A DNA stretch of 64,000 nt from Leptospira broomii serovar Hurstbridge str. 5399 (GCF_000243715.2 NZ_AHMO02000008.1:1847001-1911000), one strand, 5' to 3'. Shown: positions 9,675-17,659, counted from the first letter of the stretch. Notes: generated by a model from the sequence alone, not told the origin. Program-made: numbers and translations.

Positions 9675-10349
9675 ATGGCGTATCGATCGTATAAAGTTCT
9701 ACTTGCGGAAGATGATGAAACTTCTGCGGACTTGCTGATCCATTATCTCGAAAGATTTAATTTCGAAGTGGACCATGTCGTAGACGGTGCCGCAGGTGAA
9801 TTAAAGCTTAGAAAAGAAGCTTACGATGTGATTCTTCTCGATAACCAGATGCCCCTCATGTCAGGTCTGAGCCTAGTCGCTAATATGCCCGAGAAAAACA
9901 GAAATAAGCCGGTGATTTTTCTCACTGCAAGTAACGAGAAAGAAAACGTGTTGTACGCCGCTTCGAGCGGACAATTGGCGGCTTATCTTTTAAAGCCGAT
10001 CGATCTGAATTCGTTGCTCGAAAAAATTTTAAACGCTCTTCGAATCAACTCTAGCTCTTTAGTCGACAAGAAAGTATTTCCATTTTCTATCCAAAAGATT
10101 TCTCGGGAAGGGTATGGGATCGGTGTTCGTTTAATCGGATGCCCATACGGTAAGACTGCGGAAAGGATCGCACAAGAGATAAGTTTCGTATTAAAAGAAC
10201 TGCCTAAGCCGCGAAAATTCTTTGTGGAAGTTGAGGAAGCGTTTCAATATCAGAAAAAGGCTTCCGAGCTGTTGAACAGCATAGTGACAAAACTCGTCGC
10301 GAAATATGAAATCTCGCAGGAAGATATTCTTATCATCGACAGGGTTTAA
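9675..10349 (+). CDS. Response regulator: receiver plus uncharacterised C-terminal domain
   Basis: Residues 1-120 are a receiver with acidic AEDDE at 11-15, phospho-acceptor D56 in LLDNQMP, and the conserved Lys in YLLKPIDL. Residues 125-224 match no output domain that I recognise. They contain a Gly/Cys segment (RLIGCPYGKT) and a helix-rich end, and lack a visible helix-turn-helix, GGDEF, EAL or HD motif. The gene begins after a terminator and ends 59 bp before the Spy-like lipoprotein. A link to the sigma-factor set downstream is possible but not shown. Predicted cytoplasmic. Confidence 0.85.
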   Translation: MAYRSYKVLLAEDDETSADLLIHYLERFNFEVDHVVDGAAGELKLRKEAYDVILLDNQMPLMSGLSLVANMPEKNRNKPVIFLTASNEKENVLYAASSGQLAAYLLKPIDLNSLLEKILNALRINSSSLVDKKVFPFSIQKISREGYGIGVRLIGCPYGKTAERIAQEISFVLKELPKPRKFFVEVEEAFQYQKKASELLNSIVTKLVAKYEISQEDILIIDRV

Positions 10350-10408
10350 TTTTTTGGGAACCCGATTCTCCGATTTCGGTCACAGAGTCGTAACGAGGAG
10401 ATGAACTG

Positions 10409-10861
10409 ATGTTTCGCAAAGTTGCAAAGATAACTACAATACTGCTGGTCCTAGGCTTAGCTACGGTCTTGACCCAGGGTTGTCACCACAAATGGCGTTC
10501 CCCTGAAAAAAGGGCTGAATTCGTCGTAAAGAAATTGAAATCGGAGTTGGATCTTACCGAAACCCAAGCCGCAACGTTGGATAAAATCAAAGCGGATGTG
10601 CTTGCTAAACGCAAAGAATTAAAACTTCAGGAAGGTCCGTTTCTGCCTAAGGAAGCCGTCGAAGAATTGCGCGGAGATAAGCTGAACGTAGACAAATGGA
10701 ATAAATACGGCCAAGAAAATGAAAAGAAAATGGGCGAATTTCGCGCATTTTTTCTCAAGAAAGCCGTTGAATTTCATGCGATTCTGACTCCGGAGCAGAG
10801 AAATAAGCTGGCGGATCTCATTACTAAGTTCCAAAGTAAATTCGAAAAAGAGAAAGAATAG
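10409..10861 (+). CDS. Spy/CpxP-like periplasmic LTxxQ lipoprotein
   Basis: The signal peptide has a spirochaetal lipobox, LTQGC, with the lipidated Cys at residue 25. The mature part is helical and has two LTxxQ-type motifs, LDLTETQ (about 52-58) and LTPEQR (about 131-136), as in the Spy/CpxP/CnrX group. Those proteins act as periplasmic chaperones or sensors of envelope damage. A clear AGGAG ribosome-binding site precedes ATG 10409. It lies 24 bp upstream of an ECF sigma factor, an arrangement like metal- or stress-sensing CnrX-type systems, so a sensory role for the sigma factor is a reasonable inference. Confidence 0.85.
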   Translation: MFRKVAKITTILLVLGLATVLTQGCHHKWRSPEKRAEFVVKKLKSELDLTETQAATLDKIKADVLAKRKELKLQEGPFLPKEAVEELRGDKLNVDKWNKYGQENEKKMGEFRAFFLKKAVEFHAILTPEQRNKLADLITKFQSKFEKEKE

Positions 10862-10885
10862 GGAGCTCCCTATTCTGGAGGGTTT

Positions 10886-11437
10886 ATGGGAGAGCAGGAA
10901 TTTTCCCGCTTCGTAGAAAGTACCCGGGAGATCGTCTTAGCGGCGGTCTCCCGCTACTTGTACGAGCGCTTCGCATATGCGATTGATGACGTCGCCCAGG
11001 AAACATATTTGAGAGCCTATAAAGCGCTTCAGAAAGGTCAGTTTCGGGGCGATTCCAAACTTACGACCTGGCTCTATACGATCGCTAGAAACGAATCCAT
11101 TCGAATGAATGAGATTTTAGGGCGTGAGGAAACGAAAGCTGAAAAAGCCGGGAAGCGCTCAGAGGAAGAAAGAAGATTAGAAACCGCTTCCGAAAATTCA
11201 GACGATAGCGCTGATTTGCCGACCTGGGAGAAAGCTAAGATTTGGGTTCTGCAACTTCCCGAATCTTATCGGAGTGTTCTCCAATACTATCTTTCCGGAT
11301 ATTCTGAAAAACAAATTGCCGAGGCTCTCGGTGTTCCCGCAGGAACCGTTAAGTCGAGAGCCGCCCGAGGTAAGGAAATGTTGCGAAGGATGCAAAATTC
11401 CGAAAGGCGGGAAGGAGGAACGATATGGGGCGAATAA
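10886..11437 (+). CDS. ECF-family RNA polymerase sigma factor
   Basis: A 183-residue sigma-70 family protein with region 2 (DVAQETYLRAYKAL, then TWLYTIARNE) and region 4 (LPESYRSVLQYYLSG, then a helix-turn-helix around PAGTVKSRAARG). There is no region 1 or 3, as in extracytoplasmic-function sigma factors. The linker (about 85-110) is charged. A GGAGG ribosome-binding site lies upstream of the ATG. It overlaps the following small membrane protein by 13 bp, the usual coupling of a sigma factor to its anti-sigma. With the Spy-like lipoprotein upstream, it probably governs an envelope-stress regulon. The regulon cannot be told from this window. Confidence 0.93.
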   Translation: MGEQEFSRFVESTREIVLAAVSRYLYERFAYAIDDVAQETYLRAYKALQKGQFRGDSKLTTWLYTIARNESIRMNEILGREETKAEKAGKRSEEERRLETASENSDDSADLPTWEKAKIWVLQLPESYRSVLQYYLSGYSEKQIAEALGVPAGTVKSRAARGKEMLRRMQNSERREGGTIWGE

Positions 11438-11745
11438 TAAAGAACGATTTAAGTATGAAGGAAGAAGTTCTCAAAAGAAAATCAGATCCTAATTGGCCCA
11501 AGAGTATTGCGTCTTGCGTAATTCAACGATACCAAGAAGAATCGATAGCCGACAAACTTAGGGTATTTTCCGGGAGACGTTTGCTTGCTGTTGCGGCGAT
11601 TCTTCTCCTAGGAATTTCGATAGGATGGCTCTCGATGAATAGTTTTCTTCCTCAAGAAGAGGAATTTATTAGGGAAATTTCTTGGATATGGGAAGGAGAT
11701 TTTATTTCGGGTTCCTATATCTCCATTTTAGAATCCAATTTCTGA
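11425..11745 (+). CDS. Small single-TM protein, putative anti-sigma factor
   Basis: 106 residues: a charged cytoplasmic amino part of about 45 residues, one TM (about 50-66, LLAVAAILLLGISIGWL), and a short outer tail. It overlaps the ECF sigma gene by 13 bp, the position expected of an anti-sigma factor. It lacks the HxxxCxxC zinc motif of ZAS-type anti-sigma proteins, so the assignment rests on position and topology only. An in-frame ATG at residue 11 is an alternative start. A stem-loop follows the stop. Confidence 0.65.
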   Translation: MGRIIKNDLSMKEEVLKRKSDPNWPKSIASCVIQRYQEESIADKLRVFSGRRLLAVAAILLLGISIGWLSMNSFLPQEEEFIREISWIWEGDFISGSYISILESNF

Positions 11746-11748
11746 AAA

Positions 11749-11781
11749 TTTCCCCTAGGCGAATCCTCCCGCCTGGGGGAA
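11749..11781 (+). terminator. Stem-loop after the sigma-factor operon
   Basis: Arms TTCCCC-AGGCG and CGCCT-GGGGAA flank an 8-nt loop right behind the stop at 11745. There is no immediate T tract, so it may terminate transcription weakly or protect the 3' end. Confidence 0.5.
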
Positions 11782-11869
11782 TATCTTCCTTCCAGATTGA
11801 TCGCAAAAAAAATCGCGCGGCCTTTCCTTTTTTTTACCCGTGGACTACGAATCTTAGAGGGAAAAAAAT

Positions 11870-12223
11870 ATGAAAAATTTATCCATCACGGTAGTCGACG
11901 GTTTCCTAACCGCCGATCCTGAGTTAAAAAAAGTCGCTAGCGGTAAATCCGTCGTTCATTTCACTTTAGCTGTGAATCACAATTTCAAGAGAAGCGAGGG
12001 CGAAGAGCCTGAAGTCTCCTATCTGGATGTGGAAGCTTGGGAAAGAACTGCCGAGAATTGTTCAGAATATTTAAAAAAAGGTAAGAAAGTAACGGTTATC
12101 GGTCATTTGAAGCAGGACCGTTGGAAAAACCAGGAAGGGCAAACTCGGTCTCGGCTTAAGATTATCGCCGACGAAGTTCGTTTTGATAGCTTCGGTGACA
12201 GAAAGGAACGGGACGCAGCGTAA
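11870..12223 (+). CDS. ssb: Single-stranded DNA-binding protein (short, no acidic tail)
   Basis: An OB-fold SSB. The amino motif VVDGFLTADPELK, the strand VVHFTLAVN, the WERTAE segment and the GHLKQDRW region match the bacterial SSB core. A GAGGG ribosome-binding site lies 8 nt before ATG 11870. At 117 residues it is shorter than typical bacterial SSBs (150-180). It ends in RKERDAA, lacking both the Gly-rich linker and the acidic DDDIPF-type tip that recruits replication and repair partners. It could be the only SSB or a paralogue; other copies elsewhere cannot be excluded. A perfect terminator follows. Confidence 0.9.
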   Translation: MKNLSITVVDGFLTADPELKKVASGKSVVHFTLAVNHNFKRSEGEEPEVSYLDVEAWERTAENCSEYLKKGKKVTVIGHLKQDRWKNQEGQTRSRLKIIADEVRFDSFGDRKERDAA

Positions 12224-12230
12224 GGCCCCT

Positions 12231-12263
12231 AGTCTGCCCCGAGTTATAGGGGCAGACTTTTTT
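12231..12263 (+). terminator. Rho-independent terminator after ssb
   Basis: A perfect 10-bp stem, AGTCTGCCCC / GGGGCAGACT, with an 8-nt loop is followed by a T tract. It begins 7 bp past the ssb stop. Confidence 0.95.
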
Positions 12264-12311
12264 CGGACGAAACATCCGAGATTCTAGAATCGAATCAAAA
12301 TCATTCCTACC

Positions 12312-12345
12312 TTGACAACTCGAATCCGGTCCAAGTTTATGTAAG
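12312..12345 (+). promoter_or_regulatory. Putative promoter of the hisI-like gene, start site close to ATG
   Basis: A consensus TTGACA lies at 12312-12317. The best -10 candidates are TTTATG (18-nt spacer) or TATGTA (20-nt spacer), so transcription would begin at or within a few bases of ATG 12346. No ribosome-binding site is seen before that ATG. The -10 is weak, so the call is tentative. Confidence 0.45.
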
Positions 12346-12903
12346 ATGAATCCGATGGTTACAGTAATTTATGCGACCGCACAGCCCGGGGTCCTTTCCG
12401 GATTGGAACGGATTACCGAAGAAGATCTGAACGAACTTCGCTCGAAGTTACCGAAAGGGACTCGTGAGTTAGTGGATTGCGACGAGGATACTCTTCTTTT
12501 TTTACATCCGACTTTTTCGGAACTAACACTGATCCCGTTGGACGATCCGACTCGCCTGACGTTTGTAGGCGGCTTGATTCCGGTCGTAACTCAGGATGAA
12601 GCCGGAAATATTCTCATGCAGGCATTCTCGAGCCCGGAAAGTCTCGCTCTTACTCGAACGGACGGTTTCGGAACTTATTATAGTCGATCTAGAAAAAGCC
12701 TTTGGAAGAAAGGCGATACATCCGGCCATATTCAAAAAGTAAGGCAGGTGTTAACGTCCAATGACGGCGATTTTGTCGTTTATCGAGTGAATCAGGTTGG
12801 TGCCGCCTGCCACGAAGGATATTATTCCTGTTTTTTTAGGGAACGGGTCGAGCAACAATTGTCAAGATTGCCTGTTCCTTTTTTGGGAAAGGAAAATGCC
12901 TAG
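12346..12903 (+). CDS. hisI: Phosphoribosyl-AMP cyclohydrolase (HisI) family, divergent zinc site
   Basis: Residues 75-165 match HisI: GLIPVV, a strand ending ILMQAF, YYSRSR (111-116), the WKKGDTSG signature (120-127), and ACHEGYYSCF with C155 and C162, two of the three zinc cysteines of the family. The third Cys normally sits in a DCDGD motif. Here the aligned residues 138-142 read SNDGD, so both the Cys (now N139) and the first Asp are replaced. A 74-residue amino extension of unknown function itself contains DCDED (44-48). HisI opens the ring of phosphoribosyl-AMP in histidine synthesis. The fold call is firm; activity is open. No other his genes are adjacent. Confidence 0.82.
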   Translation: MNPMVTVIYATAQPGVLSGLERITEEDLNELRSKLPKGTRELVDCDEDTLLFLHPTFSELTLIPLDDPTRLTFVGGLIPVVTQDEAGNILMQAFSSPESLALTRTDGFGTYYSRSRKSLWKKGDTSGHIQKVRQVLTSNDGDFVVYRVNQVGAACHEGYYSCFFRERVEQQLSRLPVPFLGKENA

Positions 12904-12969
12904 ACCGGCAAGGGGGGGGGTTCCGAAAATCCGAACTTTTGCCGATAGAAATTTCGGAGACTGTACTAT

Positions 12970-13989
12970 ATGAATTCCATGAATAAAATTCTCCTAAAAC
13001 TCGGAGCTATCGTCTTTGGTCTAATTCTACTCTTGGTATTGGCCTTCTTTATCGCAGACGAAATTAAAGGCGGGGCCACGGGAGCCGGACAGGTAAAGAT
13101 CGATTTAAGCATCGAGCCCGGGGATTCTCCGACTGAAGTAACCGCAACTTTATCCAAAAACGGACTACTTAAATCGTCGAAATATTTTCTATTTCTAATA
13201 AAGGTCACTCGCTCGGCGAATAAAATAAAAGCGGGTCTTTATGAAATCAACGACGGGATGGACTCTCGTAAAATTCTCCAAGTCATTACCGAAGGAAAAG
13301 TCAAGCTGGTTACTTTTACGGTTCCGGAGGGGTATAATAATCGTCAAATCGGAGACTTGTTGGTTAAAAAGAACTTAATCAAAACTAGGGCGGATTTCCT
13401 GAATGCCACTTCAAGAACGGAGTTGTTAAGAGAATTTAAGATTCCTGCAAGTACTGCCGAGGGCTATCTCTTTCCCGAAACCTATAGCGTCCCGGTAAAT
13501 TATCCCGTTGATAAGATTGCTAGAATGATGTTGAAACGTTTCTTCGCGAAATTGGATAAGCTTCCGAAAGCAAAGGAACTCGATCCTAAAAAACTTCATG
13601 AAATCGTTGTGCTGGCTTCCGTCGTGGAGCGCGAAGCGAAGAAGAACGAAGAAAGACCTTTGATGGCCGGCGTATTTTTGAATCGCATGAAGAAGGATAT
13701 TCCTTTGGAATCTTGCGCGACGATTCAGTATTTATTCGATAAACCCCACCCTAGAATTTTTGAAAAGGATCTCAAAATCGTCTCCCCTTATAACACCTAT
13801 ATGAATAAGGGATACCCGCCCGGTCCGATCTCGAATCCGGGCCTCCCTGCTTTAGAGGCGGCATTGGTCCCCGCCGAAACGGAATATCTATTTTTTCTGT
13901 TAAAGCCGGACGGCTATCATTTCTTCTCCAAGAATTTTAAAGAGCATGCCGAAGCTAAGAAGAAATACATCGACGTACTTTACGAATAG
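12970..13989 (+). CDS. mltG: Endolytic murein transglycosylase MltG (YceG-like)
   Basis: One amino-terminal TM (about 8-28) anchors a periplasmic YceG domain. The catalytic region is recognisable around VVLASVVEREAKK, with the Glu of VERE, followed by VFLNRM, the SPYNTY segment and the GLPPGPISNPG-like signature (here GYPPGPISNPG). Length (339) is normal. MltG cuts nascent peptidoglycan strands and is thought to set glycan chain ends. An ATG at residue 4 is an alternative start. A G9 tract lies about 50 bp upstream. The next gene begins 11 bp after its stop. Confidence 0.95.
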   Translation: MNSMNKILLKLGAIVFGLILLLVLAFFIADEIKGGATGAGQVKIDLSIEPGDSPTEVTATLSKNGLLKSSKYFLFLIKVTRSANKIKAGLYEINDGMDSRKILQVITEGKVKLVTFTVPEGYNNRQIGDLLVKKNLIKTRADFLNATSRTELLREFKIPASTAEGYLFPETYSVPVNYPVDKIARMMLKRFFAKLDKLPKAKELDPKKLHEIVVLASVVEREAKKNEERPLMAGVFLNRMKKDIPLESCATIQYLFDKPHPRIFEKDLKIVSPYNTYMNKGYPPGPISNPGLPALEAALVPAETEYLFFLLKPDGYHFFSKNFKEHAEAKKKYIDVLYE

Positions 13990-14000
13990 CGAGGCGCTGA

Positions 14001-14255
14001 ATGAATTCAAACCTAAAAGAAATAGATGCCGTTACCGAACAATTGAAATCCGTTCAACTAGCGCTAGACTATTTTAAAGAAAAACAACTGAAACGTGAAT
14101 CGGTGAGCGAAGCCGCCGTTGAATTCGTGGAGAAGGCCTCGCTTGTTTTAGATCGTGCGGAGCGGTCGGAGATTACGCTTTCCGAGGACCAGAGGCGGAA
14201 GATCAAAAATAACCTCTTGAAAATTCGAGCTTCTCTTGTGAAAAATCAAGAATGA
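14001..14255 (+). CDS. Small helical protein of unknown function
   Basis: 84 residues, almost entirely predicted helix with heptad-like leucines, no TM and no Cys. It starts 11 bp after mltG with a GAGG ribosome-binding site and is probably co-transcribed with it. I do not recognise a family. The ExoVII small subunit was considered but the motifs do not fit. Confidence 0.7.
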   Translation: MNSNLKEIDAVTEQLKSVQLALDYFKEKQLKRESVSEAAVEFVEKASLVLDRAERSEITLSEDQRRKIKNNLLKIRASLVKNQE

Positions 14256-14433
14256 TGGTCGATGAATTTTCTCTTCAGATATAGTGGTTTGTCAGCCTTC
14301 AGGATTCTGTCCCATTTGCAGGACCTAAGCCTATCCTTTGGTTGAGGTCGGAAAAACTTAAATGACACAGCGTAACTTTTCCATTTTATAGTAAATACAA
14401 GCTCTAATTATTATATTTTGGCAGGTTGAAAAG

Positions 14434-16107
14434 ATGATCGCTACGAAATCTCCGACGGATTCATCAACAGCTAAACAAGCTCTCGCACGCTCCGCGGCCG
14501 TCATCGAGCAGGTTACTAAAGCACTCGCAGCTAAGTGCAGTTCCAACGGGAAAGTCTCCGTTTCCAAAATGGATCAAAACCAGCTCGTTCAATACCAAAT
14601 CGCCTGGTTGACTTCCGAACAAAGAATCGCGGAAAATTTTATCGATTACGCTTGGAATGAATCCCTTGGTACAGGCGATTTAGAAAGGTTGATGGCATAC
14701 GTGTTTGCCGCAGAGACAGTAACGCATATACGTTCCGAACTTAGCGCTCGTCCGAACGAATACGGAATCAGCGTACAAGAACTGATTTCAAAACTTTTCG
14801 ACGATAGCACGAACAAATTCTTGGAAGAATCCACGGCGATCGAAAATTATAATCATATCACCGATCTAATCGTTTCTCTCGGACATTTCGGCGCATACGG
14901 TTTGAGCGAAGATCATGAATTATTCAGACAAACATTCAAACAATTCGCTGAAGAGGTAGTTGCTCCAAAGGCCGAACATGTTCATCGTCACGACGATATC
15001 GTTCCGGAAGAAATTATTCAGGGACTTAGAGACATGGGATGTTTCGGTCTTTGCATTCCCGAAAATTACGGCGGACTACAACCTAACGATCATCCGGATA
15101 ATATTTCCATGTTGGTCGTCACCGAAGAATTGTCTCGAGGGTCTCTCGGCATTGCAGGCTCTCTAATTACTCGTCCTGAAATTCTATCTAAAGCGCTTTT
15201 AAAAGGCGGAACCGACGCTCAAAAAGAGAAGTGGTTACCGTTGATCGCTGCGGGCGAAAAAATGGGCGGGATCATGGTAACCGAGCCGAATTACGGCTCC
15301 GACGTAGCCGGTGTTTCCGTTGTAGCTAAGAAAGTGGACGGCGGCTGGTCGGTAAACGGAGTTAAAACCTGGTGTACTTTCGCAGGCTATGCCAATCTTT
15401 TATTGATCCTCGTTAGAACCGAAACCGATCCTGAATTGAAGCATAAAGGACTTTCCATACTTCTCGCAGAAAAACCGAGCTTTAACGGTCACGAATTCGA
15501 TTATAAACAAGACGGCGGCGGTCGCATCACTGGAAAGGCGATTGGAACGATCGGTTATCGCGGAATGCATTCTTTCGAAGTTTCCTTCGAGGATTATTTC
15601 GTTCCCGAAGAAAACCTGATCGGCGGCGAAGCCGGCCGAGGAAAAGGTTTTTACTTCCAGATGGAAGGATTTGCCGGCGGCCGTATCCAAACGGCAGCAA
15701 GAGCAAACGGAGTTATGCAAGCGGCATTGGAAGCAGGGTTACGTTATGCGCAAGAACGTCACGTATTTCAGAAACCTATTTTCGAATATAATCTGACCAA
15801 ATATAAGATCGCTCGTATGGCCATGATCGTTCAAGCGTCTCGCCAATATACGAATACGGTCGCAAAGCTTTTGGATAAACATCAGGGTCAAATGGAAGCG
15901 ACTTTAATTAAGTTTTATGCTTCCAAAGTGGCGGAATGGGTAACAAGAGAAGCGATGCAGATCCATGGCGGAATGGGATATGCGGAAGAATACGCGGTTT
16001 CCCGTTACTTCGTGGATGCTCGGGTATTCTCGATCTTTGAAGGCGCCGAAGAAGTAATGGCTCTTAGAGTAATCGCAAAATCCTTAATGGATCAATACGC
16101 TTCGTAG
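14434..16107 (+). CDS. mcd: Acyl-CoA dehydrogenase, probably (2S)-methylsuccinyl-CoA dehydrogenase type
   Basis: An acyl-CoA dehydrogenase fold (about 155-557) is preceded by a helical extension of about 150 residues. Ordinary acyl-CoA dehydrogenases have about 380 residues; methylsuccinyl-CoA dehydrogenase (Mcd) of the ethylmalonyl-CoA pathway has this longer form. Motifs that I recall from Mcd are present: HRHDDIVPE, AGSLITRPEIL, TEPNYGSDVAG, WCTFAGYA, GYRGMHSF and HGGMGYAEE. The FEGAEEV near the end supplies the likely catalytic-base region. It would oxidise methylsuccinyl-CoA to mesaconyl-CoA using FAD. No other pathway gene (ccr, ecm) is in the window, so the substrate is inferred from sequence only. 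Confidence 0.75.
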   Translation: MIATKSPTDSSTAKQALARSAAVIEQVTKALAAKCSSNGKVSVSKMDQNQLVQYQIAWLTSEQRIAENFIDYAWNESLGTGDLERLMAYVFAAETVTHIRSELSARPNEYGISVQELISKLFDDSTNKFLEESTAIENYNHITDLIVSLGHFGAYGLSEDHELFRQTFKQFAEEVVAPKAEHVHRHDDIVPEEIIQGLRDMGCFGLCIPENYGGLQPNDHPDNISMLVVTEELSRGSLGIAGSLITRPEILSKALLKGGTDAQKEKWLPLIAAGEKMGGIMVTEPNYGSDVAGVSVVAKKVDGGWSVNGVKTWCTFAGYANLLLILVRTETDPELKHKGLSILLAEKPSFNGHEFDYKQDGGGRITGKAIGTIGYRGMHSFEVSFEDYFVPEENLIGGEAGRGKGFYFQMEGFAGGRIQTAARANGVMQAALEAGLRYAQERHVFQKPIFEYNLTKYKIARMAMIVQASRQYTNTVAKLLDKHQGQMEATLIKFYASKVAEWVTREAMQIHGGMGYAEEYAVSRYFVDARVFSIFEGAEEVMALRVIAKSLMDQYAS

Positions 16108-16135
16108 CGGAAAATTCGAATTTGTTCGAAGGCGG

Positions 16136-16163
16136 AAAGGCGGAATCAAACTCCGCCTTTTTT
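16136..16163. terminator. Terminator between convergent genes
   Basis: The stem AAGGCGGA / TCCGCCTT with a 7-nt loop is followed by a T-rich run on the plus strand. It ends 3 bp before the stop of the minus-strand gene at 16167. The A-rich left flank is modest, so it mainly serves the dehydrogenase gene. Confidence 0.85.
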
Positions 16164-16166
16164 ATT

Positions 16167-16778
16167 TCAACTTGCCGCTAACTCTTCCACGAAAGAAAGC
16201 AGATTGGAATCGGGAGCTTCCATGAATTCGAGAGTTCGTTCGATTATATCGTTTAGAAAATAATTATCGTTTCGATAAGATTCTAGGAATCTTTTGGTTT
16301 CTTCCGTCTTTTCCGTAGGAAGACGATTTTCTATAACTAGTTGCGACAAAGCGAGAACTCCGAACGCGGATTTCAAAGAATCCGGGTGGGCGGCTATATT
16401 TAGGATTTCATTCACGTCGATTTCTCGAAATGTTGGAACTAAATCGCTTATTAATTCGAGAGCTCCGATCGGTATTGTTCGATCAAGCGACTTAACGTAA
16501 TTTATTAAGAGACGATAGGCTTGACTATCTCCGATTCGCGCTAAGACATGAAAAATTCCCGAGAGCAATTTTTTATGAAACCCCCAAGACAGTCTTCCTG
16601 AATCGGCGTCCCGGATCGCCTGGTATAAAAAACTCCAGATCGTTTTATCTCCCGCTATGGCTTTCTCCGCAATTTCATCCAACCAATTTTCAAAGTTCGG
16701 ATTCTCTATTTCTTTCTTCAGAAACTCGAGGTACTCGTTCGGAGAGCTTGCCGAGGGGAGGGAAATTTTTTTCGACAT
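16167..16778 (-). CDS. Helical protein of unknown function, HEAT-like
   Basis: 203 residues, all-helical by eye, with spaced Leu/Ile/Ala patterns and turns (for example AGDKTIWSF, RIGDSQAYRLL) that recall HEAT/ARM solenoids. No catalytic motif, signal peptide or TM. It lies 65 bp downstream of the HipA-like kinase gene on the same strand and is likely in one transcript with it and ilvD. Function unknown; a kinase partner or substrate is only a guess from position. Confidence 0.75.
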   Translation of the reverse strand: MSKKISLPSASSPNEYLEFLKKEIENPNFENWLDEIAEKAIAGDKTIWSFLYQAIRDADSGRLSWGFHKKLLSGIFHVLARIGDSQAYRLLINYVKSLDRTIPIGALELISDLVPTFREIDVNEILNIAAHPDSLKSAFGVLALSQLVIENRLPTEKTEETKRFLESYRNDNYFLNDIIERTLEFMEAPDSNLLSFVEELAAS

Positions 16779-16843
16779 AGTATTGAAATCAAACGGGGAA
16801 TTTCGGCCGATTGCCAGCCTTTTTTGGGATTATCGAACGGCTT

Positions 16844-17629
16844 TTATCTCTTAAAGAGCTGGGTCAAAGATCTTTTAGATTCGAGACTTTTGATTCGCTT
16901 CCAAAGGTAGACGGCAAAAATCTCCCGTCTCCGATTGATCTCGTTTAGGGATTTCGGGTTCTTCCCTTCCTTGAAAAATTCCGAAGGCACTTCCCAGGTT
17001 ATGATTTCCAATTCGCCCAAAGTGAGAATCTTGGAATTTTCGCGACAAGCTCTTTCGAAAGAATCCATTTGAACTCTTTCGTAAAAGATATGATCCTTTG
17101 AACGACTCCAGAAACGTTTGGGTAAATCTTCGGTTAAGTGGGAAAAATCGTATTGAAAACCCAAGGCCGCTCCATGATCGATCAACCAATACTTTTTTTC
17201 ACGAATCAAGATGTTCGGATTATTTCTTGTTCGATCCGGATTTTCGATAAGCCAATCGAACCAGAAAATATTTACCGCATCTTCTTCTTCGAATTTTTCT
17301 ATCTCGTCCTCGGGTAGAATTTTAGAGTTAGGTATATATTCGAATCCTAGATTCAAACCTGAGCTTCCATTTAGCAGCGAGGTAAGTTCAGGATCCTCGT
17401 TTGAATTTATGAGAGTGCTATCGACATGAATGAATACCCGCTTAGGTACATCGAGCCCGATTCGATCGGCAATTCCGGCGGAGATAACTTCCGAGATCAA
17501 GGCTCCGTATCCTTGACCTGCACCGGAAAGTTTTAGAAAAAATTCCCCATCGTCGGTTTCTATCAATAGAGGCCAGGAGCTACCGACTTTTCTCGAAGAA
17601 AGTACACGCTTGGCCTGATACGTTTCCAT
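16844..17629 (-). CDS. HipA-like protein kinase (short form)
   Basis: A 261-residue kinase of the compact HipA family. The putative ATP-binding Lys is K33 (FFLKLSG). The catalytic loop is D132-R-T-R-N-N137 in IENPDRTRNNPNIL, and the metal Asp is D151 in WLIDHGAAL. It is much shorter than E. coli HipA (440) and has no HipB-like repressor gene beside it, so it is unlikely to be a classical toxin. It starts 30 bp downstream of ilvD on the same strand. The substrate is unknown. Confidence 0.85.
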   Translation of the reverse strand: METYQAKRVLSSRKVGSSWPLLIETDDGEFFLKLSGAGQGYGALISEVISAGIADRIGLDVPKRVFIHVDSTLINSNEDPELTSLLNGSSGLNLGFEYIPNSKILPEDEIEKFEEEDAVNIFWFDWLIENPDRTRNNPNILIREKKYWLIDHGAALGFQYDFSHLTEDLPKRFWSRSKDHIFYERVQMDSFERACRENSKILTLGELEIITWEVPSEFFKEGKNPKSLNEINRRREIFAVYLWKRIKSLESKRSLTQLFKR

Positions 17630-17659
17630 TAGGGAGGAAAACTCGTTTAGCGTATCTTC

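Noticed and set aside
14001..14255. Exonuclease VII small subunit
   Set aside because: Similar size and helical nature, but the conserved XseB motif is absent and no xseA lies nearby.
16844..17629. HipBA toxin-antitoxin module
   Set aside because: There is no HipB-like DNA-binding protein on either side; the neighbours are ilvD and a helical protein of 203 residues.
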